The notes under the pieces: model-generated
Database searches by the model: none
Told to the model about the DNA's origin: nothing
The model's input: only the letters and a program-made list of their open reading frames with translations
Part shown: in pieces, positions 25,449 through 34,567 of the stretch
How the letters are laid out: each line of letters begins with the position of its first letter
Position numbering within the stretch: the first letter of the stretch is position 1
DNA from: Mycobacterium seoulense
GTDB taxonomy: Bacteria > Actinomycetota > Actinomycetes > Mycobacteriales > Mycobacteriaceae
Assembly: GCF_010731595.1 (NCBI RefSeq)
Contig: NZ_AP022582.1
Location: 4,526,001 to 4,590,000 of the forward strand
Length of the DNA stretch: 64,000 nt
Direction: 5' to 3'
Program-made: the position numbers and the translations under genes

Positions 25449-27089
25449 TTGACCGCGCAATTGGCGAGCCATCTGGCACAGGGGACCGAGCAGCCGTACC
25501 TGGCCCGGCGACAGAACTGGGTGAACCAACTGGAGCGGCATGCCCTGATGCAGCCCGGCGCGACAGCGCTGCGGTTCCTTGGCAAGACCGTGACGTGGGG
25601 GGAACTGCGGCGCCGGGTGGCGGCGCTGGCCGATGCGTTGAGCCGTCGGGGAGTCGGTTTCGGCGATCGGGTCATGGTCCTGATGCTCAATCGCACCGAA
25701 TTCGTCGAGTCGGTGCTGGCGGTCAACATGCTCGGCGGCATCGCCGTACCCCTGAACTTCCGGCTCACCGCCGCCGAAATCGCCTTCCTGGTACAGGATT
25801 GCGAAGCCCGCGTGATGATCACCGAATCGGTGCTCGTCCCGGTCGCCACCGGGGTCCGCAACGCCGAGCCACTGTTGGGCACGATCGTCGTGGCCGGCGG
25901 CGCGGGCGACGACAACGTGCTCGGCTACGAAGACCTGATCAACGAGCCCGGCGCTGCCCACGAACCCGTCGACATCCCGAACGATTCGCCGGCGCTGATC
26001 ATGTACACCTCGGGCACCACGGGCCGTCCGAAGGGCGCCGTGCTGACCCACACCAACTTGACCGGCCAGACCATGACGGGGCTGTACACCAACGGCGCCG
26101 ACATCAACAGCGACGTCGGTTTCGTCGGCGTTCCGTTCTTCCACATCGCGGGCATCGGCAACATGCTGACCGGGATGCTGCTGGGAACGCCGACGGTGAT
26201 CTACCCGCTGGGCGCGTTCGACCCGGGTCAGCTGCTCGACGTGCTGGCCGAGGAGAAGGTCACCGGCCTCTTCCTGGTGCCCGCGCAGTGGCAGGCCGTC
26301 TGCTCCGAGCAACAGGCACGGCCCCGCGACCTGAGGCTGCGGGTGATGTCGTGGGGGGCGGCGCCGGCCCCGGACGCGCTGCTGCGTGAGATGTCGGCGA
26401 CGTTTCCCGGCACCCAGATCCTCGCCGCGTTCGGCCAGACCGAGATGTCGCCGGTCACCTGCATGCTGCTGGGCGAGGACGCGATCCGCAAACGTGGATC
26501 GGTCGGCAAGGTGATCCCGACCGTGAGCGCCCGCGTGGTCGACGAAAACATGAACGACGTGCCCGTCGGCGAGGTTGGCGAAATCGTCTATCGCGCACCA
26601 ACTTTGATGAGCGGCTACTGGAACAACCCGGAGGCCACCGCGGAGGCGTTCGCGGGCGGTTGGTTTCACTCCGGGGACCTGGTCCGGATGGACGCCGACG
26701 GCTACGTCTGGGTGGTCGATCGCAAGAAGGACATGATCATCTCGGGCGGCGAGAACATCTACTGCGCCGAGGTGGAAAACGTGCTGGCCAGCCATCCCAG
26801 CATCGTCGAAGTCGCGGTCATCGGGCGCTCACACGACAAGTGGGGCGAGGTGCCGATCGCCGTCGCGGCGGTCGCCGGCGACCAGCTGCTGCTCGAGGAG
26901 CTGGCGGAATTTCTGGCCGAGCGGCTCGCCCGGTACAAGCACCCCAAGGCGCTCGAAATCGTGGATGCGCTGCCGCGCAATCCCGCCGGCAAGGTGCTCA
27001 AGACTGAGCTGCGGATTCGTTACGGATCCGCAAATTTCGACGAAAACGGTTCCAAGACAAAAGATTTCACTGCCAGAGAGGAAAGCTGA
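25449..27089 (+). CDS. fadD5: Fatty-acid-CoA ligase FadD5
   Basis: The 546-residue product is an adenylate-forming acyl-CoA synthetase: P-loop YTSGTTGRPKG at 186-196, AAFGQTEMSP, HSGDLVRMDADGYVWVVDRKKD and catalytic Lys515 in NPAGKVLK. It loads fatty acids with CoA using ATP on the inner membrane face. In M. tuberculosis FadD5 belongs to the mce1 operon and helps recycle mycolic acids. The TTG start at 25449 has GGAAGGG upstream. The C-terminal tail after residue 525 is charged and of unknown use. Confidence 0.94.
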   Translation: MTAQLASHLAQGTEQPYLARRQNWVNQLERHALMQPGATALRFLGKTVTWGELRRRVAALADALSRRGVGFGDRVMVLMLNRTEFVESVLAVNMLGGIAVPLNFRLTAAEIAFLVQDCEARVMITESVLVPVATGVRNAEPLLGTIVVAGGAGDDNVLGYEDLINEPGAAHEPVDIPNDSPALIMYTSGTTGRPKGAVLTHTNLTGQTMTGLYTNGADINSDVGFVGVPFFHIAGIGNMLTGMLLGTPTVIYPLGAFDPGQLLDVLAEEKVTGLFLVPAQWQAVCSEQQARPRDLRLRVMSWGAAPAPDALLREMSATFPGTQILAAFGQTEMSPVTCMLLGEDAIRKRGSVGKVIPTVSARVVDENMNDVPVGEVGEIVYRAPTLMSGYWNNPEATAEAFAGGWFHSGDLVRMDADGYVWVVDRKKDMIISGGENIYCAEVENVLASHPSIVEVAVIGRSHDKWGEVPIAVAAVAGDQLLLEELAEFLAERLARYKHPKALEIVDALPRNPAGKVLKTELRIRYGSANFDENGSKTKDFTAREES

Positions 27090-27337
27090 CGGAAACTGTA
27101 ACGTTTGCCCGCTGTTGGCGAAGGGTTAATTGTGCAGATGCAGTTCACACGTGCATGGCCATCGGGTACATTCCTGTGGTCTCCGTTACTACTTGCCAGT
27201 AGGGAGCCGATGGTCACACACGTTGGGTTGGGGCGAGGCGGGGGCACCCCGGCCGCGAGGCGGCGAGGGGGGCGAGGCGTGCTACACGATTCGCCGCGGC
27301 GCCGGAAGGCGCGCGGTACCAGCTGGAGGGGGCAGCG
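27090..27337. promoter_or_regulatory. fadD5-yrbE1A spacer with possible internal promoter
   Basis: This 248-base gap is the only long one inside the operon. It contains an AAAC-N6-GTTT inverted repeat just after the fadD5 stop, a -10-like TACATT at 27167-27172, and a purine-rich block with GGGGCGAGGCG repeated at 27230 and 27269. It could hold a second promoter or an mRNA processing structure. No open frame inside it is convincing. Confidence 0.4.
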
Positions 27338-28153
27338 GTGACGTCAACGTCGGCTAGTCGACGGGGCCCCTACTTGGTCGGTTACCTGCGCGATCAGCTG
27401 GAGGCCCCGCTGACCCTCATCGGCGGCTTTTTCCGGATGTGCGTGCTGACCGGACGGGCCCTGTTCCGCTGGCCGTTCCAATGGCGCGAGTTCGTCCAGC
27501 AGTGCTGGTTCATCATGCGGGTGGCCTTCCTGCCGACCATCATGGTCTCGATCCCGCTGACCGTCCTGCTGATCTTCACGCTCAACGTGCTGCTGGCCCA
27601 GTTCGGGGCCGCCGACCTGTCCGGCGCCGGGGCCGCGATCGGTGCCGTCACCCAGCTCGGCCCGCTCACCACGGTGCTGGTGGTGGCCGGCGCCGGGTCG
27701 ACGGCGATCTGCGCGGACCTGGGTGCACGCACCATCCGCGAGGAGATCGACGCCATGGAGGTGCTCGGCATCGACCCCATCCACCGGCTGGTGGTCCCGC
27801 GCGTGATCGCCGCGACCCTGGTCGCCACGCTGCTCAACGGGCTGGTGATCACCGTCGGCCTGGTCGGCGGCTACCTGTTCGGTGTCTACCTGCAGAACGT
27901 CTCCGGGGGCGCCTACCTGGCCACCCTGACCACGATCACCGGCCTGCCCGAGGTCGTCATCGCGACCGTCAAGGCCGCGACGTTCGGCCTGATCGCGGGA
28001 CTGGTCGGCTGTTACCGCGGGCTGACCGTGCGCGGGGGATCCAAGGGCCTCGGCACCGCCGTCAACGAGACCGTCGTGCTGTGCGTGGTCGCGCTGTACG
28101 CGGTCAACGTGGTGCTGACGACCATCGGTGTGCGATTCGGAACGGGACACTGA
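27338..28153 (+). CDS. yrbE1A: Mce1 permease subunit YrbE1A
   Basis: The 271-residue integral membrane protein is of the MlaE/YrbE family. An N-terminal amphipathic region is followed by about five membrane helices, and the conserved cytoplasmic EExDAMEVLGIDPIHRLVVPR motif couples to the ATPase (MceG, encoded elsewhere). It forms the inner-membrane channel of the Mce1 importer with YrbE1B. The GTG start has a GGAGGGGG ribosome site. The gene stop and the YrbE1B start are one base apart. Confidence 0.96.
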   Translation: MTSTSASRRGPYLVGYLRDQLEAPLTLIGGFFRMCVLTGRALFRWPFQWREFVQQCWFIMRVAFLPTIMVSIPLTVLLIFTLNVLLAQFGAADLSGAGAAIGAVTQLGPLTTVLVVAGAGSTAICADLGARTIREEIDAMEVLGIDPIHRLVVPRVIAATLVATLLNGLVITVGLVGGYLFGVYLQNVSGGAYLATLTTITGLPEVVIATVKAATFGLIAGLVGCYRGLTVRGGSKGLGTAVNETVVLCVVALYAVNVVLTTIGVRFGTGH

Positions 28154-28154
28154 C

Positions 28155-29024
28155 ATGTCAAACGCTGCCGTATTGCGCGCCCGGTTCCCCCGGGCGGTCG
28201 AAAACCTCAACCGCTACGGCGGGGCCGCGGGCCGCGGCCTGGACGACGTCGGCCAGATGGCCTGGTTCGGGGTGGTGGCCCTCGGGCACATCCCGCACGC
28301 GCTGCGCAACTACCGCAAGGAGACGCTGCGGCTGATCGCCCAGATCGGCATGGGCACCGGCGCGATGGCCGTCATCGGCGGCACCGTCGCGATCGTCGGC
28401 TTCGTCACCCTGTCGGGTAGCTCTCTGGTCGCCATCCAGGGGTTCGCCTCGCTGGGCAACATCGGCGTCGAGGCGTTCACCGGCTTCTTCGCCGCACTGA
28501 TCAACGTGCGCATCGCCGCCCCGGTCGTCACCGGCATCGCGATGGCCGCCACCGTCGGCGCCGGCGCGACCGCGGAGTTGGGCGCCATGCGCATCAGCGA
28601 AGAGATCGACGCCCTGGAAGTCATGGGCATCAAGTCGATCTCGTTCCTGGCGACCACCCGCATCATGGCCGGTCTGGTCGTCATCATTCCGCTCTACGCG
28701 CTGGCCATGATCATGTCGTTCTTGTCCCCGCAGATCACCACCACGGTGCTCTATGGGCAGTCCAACGGCACCTACGAGCACTACTTCCGGACGTTCTTGC
28801 GCCCCGACGACGTGTTCTGGTCATTCCTCGAGGCCATCATCATCACGGCGGTCGTGATGATCACCCACTGCTTCTACGGATACAACGCCGGCGGCGGGCC
28901 CGTCGGCGTCGGGGAGGCCGTCGGCCGATCGATGCGTTTTTCGCTCGTCTCGGTCCAGGTCGTGGTTCTGGCAGCAGCGTTGGCGCTCTATGGCGTCAAC
29001 CCCAACTTCGCGCTCACGGTGTAG
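28155..29024 (+). CDS. yrbE1B: Mce1 permease subunit YrbE1B
   Basis: The 289-residue MlaE-family permease partners YrbE1A. The conserved EEIDALEVMGIKSISFLATTR segment is present, with membrane helices on both sides (TGTGAMAVIGGTVAIVGFV; VVIIPLYALAMIMSFL). The start is the ATG at 28155; the frame further upstream overlaps yrbE1A and is not needed. It lies five bases before mce1A. Confidence 0.96.
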   Translation: MSNAAVLRARFPRAVENLNRYGGAAGRGLDDVGQMAWFGVVALGHIPHALRNYRKETLRLIAQIGMGTGAMAVIGGTVAIVGFVTLSGSSLVAIQGFASLGNIGVEAFTGFFAALINVRIAAPVVTGIAMAATVGAGATAELGAMRISEEIDALEVMGIKSISFLATTRIMAGLVVIIPLYALAMIMSFLSPQITTTVLYGQSNGTYEHYFRTFLRPDDVFWSFLEAIIITAVVMITHCFYGYNAGGGPVGVGEAVGRSMRFSLVSVQVVVLAAALALYGVNPNFALTV

Positions 29025-29029
29025 CCGCC

Positions 29030-30331
29030 ATGACATCGCCAGTGAAGATCAACGCCCCCCGGACCCCGCCGTACAAGCTGGCGGGCGTCGCCGCGCTGAT
29101 CATCGCCTTGGTGGCCCTGGCCCTGGTCTACGGACAGTTCCGGGGTGACTTCACCCCCAAGACACAGTTGACGATGCTGGCGTCGCGGGCCGGGCTGGTG
29201 ATGGATCCGGGCTCGAAGGTGACCTACAACGGGGTCGAGATCGGCCGGGTGGGCAACATCTCCGAGGTGGTGCGCGACGGCAAGCCCGCCGCCAAGTTCA
29301 CGCTGGAGGTGTATCCGCGGTATCTGTCGCTGATTCCGTCCAACGTGAACGCCGACATCAAGGCGACCACCGTGTTCGGCGGCAAGTACGTGTCGCTGAC
29401 GACGCCGCAAAACCCCTCCCCGCAGAAGCTCAACCCGCACACCGTGATCGACGCGCGGTCGGTGACCACCGAGATCAACACCCTGTTCCAGACCGTCACC
29501 TCGATCGCTGAGAAGGTGGATCCGGTCAAGCTGAACCTGACCCTGAGCGCGGCGGCCCAAGCGCTGACCGGGTTGGGCGACAAATTCGGCCAGTCGGTGG
29601 TCAACGCCAACGCGGTGCTCGATGACGTCAACCCGCAGATGCCGCAGGCGCGTCACGACATCCAGCAGCTGGCCGGGCTGGGCGACACCTACGCCAACGC
29701 GGCGCCCGACCTGCTGGACTTCTTGAACAACGCGGTGATCACCTCGCGGACCATCAACGCGCAGCAGAAGGATCTGGACGAGGCGTTGTTGTCGGCGGCC
29801 GGGTTCGGCAACACCGGCGCCGACATCTTCAACAGGGGCGGACCGTACCTGGCGCGCGGCGCGCAAGACCTGGTTCCCAGCGCCCAGCTGCTGGACACCT
29901 ACAGCCCCGAATTGTTCTGCACGCTGCGCAACTACCACGACATCGAGCCGAAGGCCTCCTCGTTCCTGGGCGGCAACGGCTACTCGTTGGTCGCCCACAC
30001 CGAGGCGCTGTCCGGGTTGGGGCTGCTGGCCAACCCCGTCTCGTTGGTCGCCACCCTGGCCACCCTGGTCGGCGGCTTGGCCGGAGTGGTCGGCGGGGCG
30101 CCGAACCCGTACACCTACCCGGAGAACCTGCCGCGGGTGAACGCCCGCGGCGGGCCGGGGGGCGCCCCGGGTTGCTGGCAGCCCATCACCCACGACCTGT
30201 GGCCCGCACCGGAATTGGTGATGGACAGCGGCAACAGCCTCGCGCCGTACAACCACCTCGACACCGGCTCCCCGTACGCGATCGAGTACGTCTGGGGCCG
30301 CCAAGTAGGGGATAACACGATCAACCCATGA
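29030..30331 (+). CDS. mce1A: Mce family protein Mce1A
   Basis: The 433-residue product has an N-terminal membrane anchor (about 16-37), the MCE/MlaD domain with GLVMDPGSKVTYNGVEIGRVG (about 55-75), then a long helical region that builds the periplasmic tunnel of the hetero-hexameric Mce1 complex. Two Cys in the C-terminal part (LFCTLRNY and APGCWQP) could form a disulfide. Mce1A-F carry fatty acids across the periplasm. The stop overlaps the mce1B start. Confidence 0.96.
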   Translation: MTSPVKINAPRTPPYKLAGVAALIIALVALALVYGQFRGDFTPKTQLTMLASRAGLVMDPGSKVTYNGVEIGRVGNISEVVRDGKPAAKFTLEVYPRYLSLIPSNVNADIKATTVFGGKYVSLTTPQNPSPQKLNPHTVIDARSVTTEINTLFQTVTSIAEKVDPVKLNLTLSAAAQALTGLGDKFGQSVVNANAVLDDVNPQMPQARHDIQQLAGLGDTYANAAPDLLDFLNNAVITSRTINAQQKDLDEALLSAAGFGNTGADIFNRGGPYLARGAQDLVPSAQLLDTYSPELFCTLRNYHDIEPKASSFLGGNGYSLVAHTEALSGLGLLANPVSLVATLATLVGGLAGVVGGAPNPYTYPENLPRVNARGGPGGAPGCWQPITHDLWPAPELVMDSGNSLAPYNHLDTGSPYAIEYVWGRQVGDNTINP

Positions 30332-31368
30332 AAATCACCGGAACCATCGTCAGGCTCAGCATCTTCTCGTTTGTGCTGCTGATCTTCACTGTGATGATCA
30401 TCGTCGTGTTCGGTCAGATGCGCTTTGACCGCACGAACGGATACGCCGCGGAGTTCACCAATGTGAGCGGGCTGCGGGCGGGCCAGTTCGTCCGCGCCTC
30501 CGGGGTGGAGATCGGCAAGGTCAGTTCGGTCAAGCTGATCGACGGCGGCAAGCGGGCGCGGGTGGAGTTCAACGTCGACCGCTCGGTGCCGCTGTACCAG
30601 TCGACGACCGCGCAGATCCGCTACCTCGACCTGATCGGCAATCGCTACCTGGAGCTCAAGCGCGGCGAGGGTGAGGGCGCCGAGCGGGTGTTGCCGCCGG
30701 GCGGCTTCATCCCCGCGTCGCGAACCTCGCCGGCGCTCGACCTCGACGCCCTGATCGGTGGGTTCAAACCGCTGTTCCGGGCGCTGGACCCGCAGAAGGT
30801 CAACACCATCGCGACGGCCCTGATCACCGTGTTCCAGGGGCAGGGCGGCACCATCAACGACATCCTCGATCAGACCGCGCAGCTGACCACCCAGCTCGGC
30901 GAGCGCGACCAGGCGATCGGCGAGGTCATCAAGAACCTCAACATCGTGCTGGACACCACGGTGCGCCACCGGCAGCAGTTCGACCAGACGGTCAACAACC
31001 TCGAGGTGCTCATCACCGGGCTGAAGGACCACGGTGACCAGCTGGCGGGCGGAACCGCGCACATCAGCAACGCGGCCGGGACCGTCGCCGACCTGCTCGC
31101 CGAGGACCGCGGGCTGCTGCACAAGACGATCAACTACCTCGACGCGATCCAGCAGCCGCTCATCGACCAGCGCGACGGGCTGAACGACTACCTCAAGAGG
31201 GTGCCGACCGCGTTGAACATGATCGGGCGCGCCATCGGCTCCTACGGCGACTTCGTGAACTTCTACGCCTGCGACATCACGCTCAAGATCAACGGGCTGC
31301 AGGCAGGCGGCCCGGTCCGCACGGTCCGGCTCTTCCAGCAGCCGACGGGTAGGTGCACGCCGCAATGA
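30328..31368 (+). CDS. mce1B: Mce family protein Mce1B
   Basis: The 346-residue product has a single N-terminal membrane helix (about 8-30), the MCE domain (NVSGLRAGQFVRASGVEIGKV) and a coiled-coil-rich helical part with repeated heptads (DQAIGEVIKNLNIVLDTTV; DQTVNNLEVLITGLK). It ends with a short C-terminal tail without the proline-rich extension of Mce1C. It has four-base overlaps with mce1A and mce1C. Confidence 0.95.
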   Translation: MKITGTIVRLSIFSFVLLIFTVMIIVVFGQMRFDRTNGYAAEFTNVSGLRAGQFVRASGVEIGKVSSVKLIDGGKRARVEFNVDRSVPLYQSTTAQIRYLDLIGNRYLELKRGEGEGAERVLPPGGFIPASRTSPALDLDALIGGFKPLFRALDPQKVNTIATALITVFQGQGGTINDILDQTAQLTTQLGERDQAIGEVIKNLNIVLDTTVRHRQQFDQTVNNLEVLITGLKDHGDQLAGGTAHISNAAGTVADLLAEDRGLLHKTINYLDAIQQPLIDQRDGLNDYLKRVPTALNMIGRAIGSYGDFVNFYACDITLKINGLQAGGPVRTVRLFQQPTGRCTPQ

Positions 31369-32957
31369 GAACACTGGAACCACCCAACCGGGTTCGCATC
31401 GGGCTGATGGGCATCCTGGTGCTGCTGCTGGTCCTCGGCGTCGGGCAGAGCTTCACCAGCGTCCCGATGCTGTTCGCCAAGCCGAGCTACTACGGGCAGT
31501 TCACCGACACCGGCGGCATCAACACCGGTGACAAGGTGCGCATCGCCGGCGTGGACGTCGGCAAGGTGGAAGGCATCAACATCGACGGCGACCACATCCG
31601 GCTGAAGTTCTCGCTCGGCACCGCCACCATCGGCACCGAGAGCCGGCTGGCGATCAAGACCGACACCATCCTCGGGAAGAAGATCCTCGACGTCGAGGCC
31701 CGCGGCAACCAGCCGCTGCGGCCCGGGGCCACCCTGCCGATCGGGCAGAGCACGACGCCCTACCAGATCTACGACGCGTTCTTCGACGTCACCAAGGCCG
31801 CCCAGGGCTGGAACATCGACACGGTCAAGGAATCGCTGCACGTGTTGTCGCAGACCATCGACCAGACCTATCCGCACCTGAGCGCCGCACTCGACGGGGT
31901 GGCCAAGTTCTCCGACACGATCGGCAAGCGTGACGAGCAGGTCAAGCATCTGCTCGCCCAGGCCAATCAGGTGGCCAGCGTGCTCGGGGACCGCAGCGAA
32001 CAGGTCGACCGGCTGCTGGTCAACACCAAGACGCTGCTGGTCGCCTTCAACGAACGCGGCCAAGCCATCAACGCGCTGCTGGCCAACGTCGCCGCCTTTT
32101 CCGAACAGGTCAAGGGCTTCATCAACGACAACCCCAACCTCAACCACGTGCTCGAGCAATTGCGCACGGTGAGCGACATCTTGAAGGAGCGCAAGGACGA
32201 CGTCGCCGCGGGGCTGACCGAGGTCGGTAAGTTCCTGCCGTCGCTGAACGAGGCCATCGCGTCGGGCCCCTTCTTCAAGGTGGTCCTGCACAACCTCGCG
32301 CTGTACCAGATCATTCAGCCGTGGGTCGACGCCGCCTTCAAGAAGCGCGGCATCGACCCGGAGAACTTCTGGCGTAGCGCCGGGCTGCCCGAGTTCCGGT
32401 GGCCCGACCCGAACGGCACCAGGTTCCCCAACGGTGCTCCGCCGCCGGCACCTCCGGTGTTGGAGGGCACGCCGGAGCACCCGGGGCCGGCCGTCCCGCC
32501 CGGATCGCCGTGCTCCTACACCCCGGGCAACCCGGGTGGCAACGTCACCGTCGGTGACGAGGGCCTGCCGCGGCCGTGGAACCCGTTGCCGTGCGCCGGC
32601 GGGGGTGTCGGGCCGTTCGGCGGTCCGGGTTTCCCGGCGCCGGTCGACGTCATGACCTCGCCGCCGAACCCCGGCGGCCTGCCGCCGACGCCGGGCATCC
32701 CGATCGCGGGACGGCCGGGGGACCCGCCCCCGGACGTTCCGGGGACGCCCGTGCCGCTGCCTGCGCAGGCACCGCCGGGTGCGCGCACCGAGAACCTGGC
32801 GCCGGCCGGGCCGACGCCGCCACCGTCGACGTTCGCGCCGGGCTTCCCGCCGGGGCCGGCGGCACCACCCGGGCCGGGCGAACAACTGCCGGCGCCCTTC
32901 ATCAATCCCGGCGGATCGGGAGGCAGCGGCGCGGCCGGGGGAGGTAGCCAGAATTGA
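31365..32957 (+). CDS. mce1C: Mce family protein Mce1C
   Basis: The 530-residue product has an N-terminal anchor, the MCE domain (GGINTGDKVRIAGVDVGKVEG), a helical tunnel part and a very Pro/Gly-rich C-terminal tail from about residue 345 onward. That tail probably spans the cell-wall side and lies outside the ring. The start is the ATG at 31365 overlapping the mce1B stop; a GTG four codons upstream is also in frame but less likely. Confidence 0.95.
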   Translation: MRTLEPPNRVRIGLMGILVLLLVLGVGQSFTSVPMLFAKPSYYGQFTDTGGINTGDKVRIAGVDVGKVEGINIDGDHIRLKFSLGTATIGTESRLAIKTDTILGKKILDVEARGNQPLRPGATLPIGQSTTPYQIYDAFFDVTKAAQGWNIDTVKESLHVLSQTIDQTYPHLSAALDGVAKFSDTIGKRDEQVKHLLAQANQVASVLGDRSEQVDRLLVNTKTLLVAFNERGQAINALLANVAAFSEQVKGFINDNPNLNHVLEQLRTVSDILKERKDDVAAGLTEVGKFLPSLNEAIASGPFFKVVLHNLALYQIIQPWVDAAFKKRGIDPENFWRSAGLPEFRWPDPNGTRFPNGAPPPAPPVLEGTPEHPGPAVPPGSPCSYTPGNPGGNVTVGDEGLPRPWNPLPCAGGGVGPFGGPGFPAPVDVMTSPPNPGGLPPTPGIPIAGRPGDPPPDVPGTPVPLPAQAPPGARTENLAPAGPTPPPSTFAPGFPPGPAAPPGPGEQLPAPFINPGGSGGSGAAGGGSQN

Positions 32958-34567
32958 GCACCGCCTTTGACATCCGGAACATCCGGCTACCGAAGCTGAC
33001 CCGGGCGACCGTGATCATCGGGTCGCTGGTGATCGTGCTGGCCATTGTCGTCGCGTTCGTCGGGTGGCGGCTGTATCAGAAGCTGACCACCAACACCGTG
33101 GTGGCCTACTTCCCGGCGGCCAACGCGCTCTACCCCGGCGACAAGGTCCAGATCATGGGGATGCGGGTGGGCGCGATCGACAAGATCGAGCCGGCCGGCG
33201 ACAAGATGAAGGTCACCTTCCACTACGAGAACCAGTACCGGGTTCCCGCCAACGCCAATGCGGTGATCCTCAACCCGACGCTGGTGGCGTCGCGGGCCAT
33301 CCAGCTCGAGCCGCCCTACAAGGGTGGCCCGGTGCTGGCCGACAACGCGGTGATCCCCGAGGAGCGCACCCAGGTCCCGGTGGAATGGGACCAGCTGCGC
33401 AACAGCATCACCAACATCATCTCCAAGCTGGGGCCGACGCCCGAGCAGCCGACCGGCCCGTTCGGTGAGGTCATCGAGTCCTACGCCAACGGCCTGGCCG
33501 GCAAGGGCAAGGAGTTCAACACCACACTGAGCAATCTCTCGCAGGCGTTGACCGCGCTCAACGAGGGCCGCGGCGACTTCTTCGCGGTGGTCAAGAGCCT
33601 GGCGCTGTTCGTCAACGCGTTGCACAAGGACGACCAGCAGTTCGTCGCGCTGAACCAGAACCTGGCCGACTTCACCACGCGGCTCGCGCACAACGACAGC
33701 GACCTGTCCAACGCGATCGAGCAGTTCGACAGCCTGCTGTCCACGGTGCGCCCGTTCCTGGACAAGAACCGTGGGGTGCTGACCTACGACATCAACAACC
33801 TGGCGACCGTGACGAACACGATCCTGCAGCCGGATCCGCTCAACGGGCTGGAGACCGCGCTGCACGTCCTTCCGACGGCCGCGGCGAACATCAACCAGAT
33901 CTATCACCCGTCGCACGGGTCGGTGGTCGCCATCCCGGCGATCACCAACTTCGCCAACCCGATGCAGTTCATCTGCAGCTCGATCCAGGCGGGCAGCCGG
34001 CTCGGGTACCAGGAGTCGGCCGAACTGTGTGCGCAGTACCTGGCGCCGATCCTCGACGCCATCAAGTTCAACTACCTGCCGTTCGGCGCGAACCTGTTCA
34101 GCACCGCCGAGACCCTGCCCAAGGAGGTGGCGTACTCCGAGGACCGGCTGCACCCGCCGAACGGATACAAGGACACCACCGTGCCCGGCATCTGGGTCCC
34201 CGACACCCCGACGTCGCACCGCAACACCCAGCCCGGCTGGATCGTCGCGCCCGGGATGCAGGGCCAGCAGGTCGGTCCGATCACCGCGGGCCTGATGACC
34301 CCGGACTCGCTCGCCGAGCTCATGGGAGGCCCCAACATCGCGCCCCCGCAATCGAACCTGCAAACCCCGCCGGGGCCGCCGAACGCCTACGACGAGAACC
34401 CGGTCGTGCCGCCCATCGGGCTCAACGCCCCGGTGCCCATCCAGCCGCCACCGCCGGGGCCGAACGTGGTCCCGGGTCCGGTCGCCCCGACGCCGGCGCC
34501 GGTCGCGGCGCCCGCGCCCAACGCCGGCGGGCCGCCGGTACCGACTGACTTCGGGGGTGGCCAGTGA
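32954..34567 (+). CDS. mce1D: Mce family protein Mce1D
   Basis: The 537-residue product has an N-terminal membrane helix (about 17-37), the MCE domain (ANALYPGDKVQIMGMRVGAID), the helical region and a proline-rich tail from about residue 455. It starts with TTG overlapping the mce1C stop and ends overlapping mce1E. It is a structural subunit of the fatty-acid tunnel. Confidence 0.95.
   Translation: MSTAFDIRNIRLPKLTRATVIIGSLVIVLAIVVAFVGWRLYQKLTTNTVVAYFPAANALYPGDKVQIMGMRVGAIDKIEPAGDKMKVTFHYENQYRVPANANAVILNPTLVASRAIQLEPPYKGGPVLADNAVIPEERTQVPVEWDQLRNSITNIISKLGPTPEQPTGPFGEVIESYANGLAGKGKEFNTTLSNLSQALTALNEGRGDFFAVVKSLALFVNALHKDDQQFVALNQNLADFTTRLAHNDSDLSNAIEQFDSLLSTVRPFLDKNRGVLTYDINNLATVTNTILQPDPLNGLETALHVLPTAAANINQIYHPSHGSVVAIPAITNFANPMQFICSSIQAGSRLGYQESAELCAQYLAPILDAIKFNYLPFGANLFSTAETLPKEVAYSEDRLHPPNGYKDTTVPGIWVPDTPTSHRNTQPGWIVAPGMQGQQVGPITAGLMTPDSLAELMGGPNIAPPQSNLQTPPGPPNAYDENPVVPPIGLNAPVPIQPPPPGPNVVPGPVAPTPAPVAAPAPNAGGPPVPTDFGGGQ

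Noticed and set aside
25398..26795. Minus-strand open frame opposite fadD5
   Set aside because: His/Gly/Arg-rich shadow of fadD5 without any family signature.
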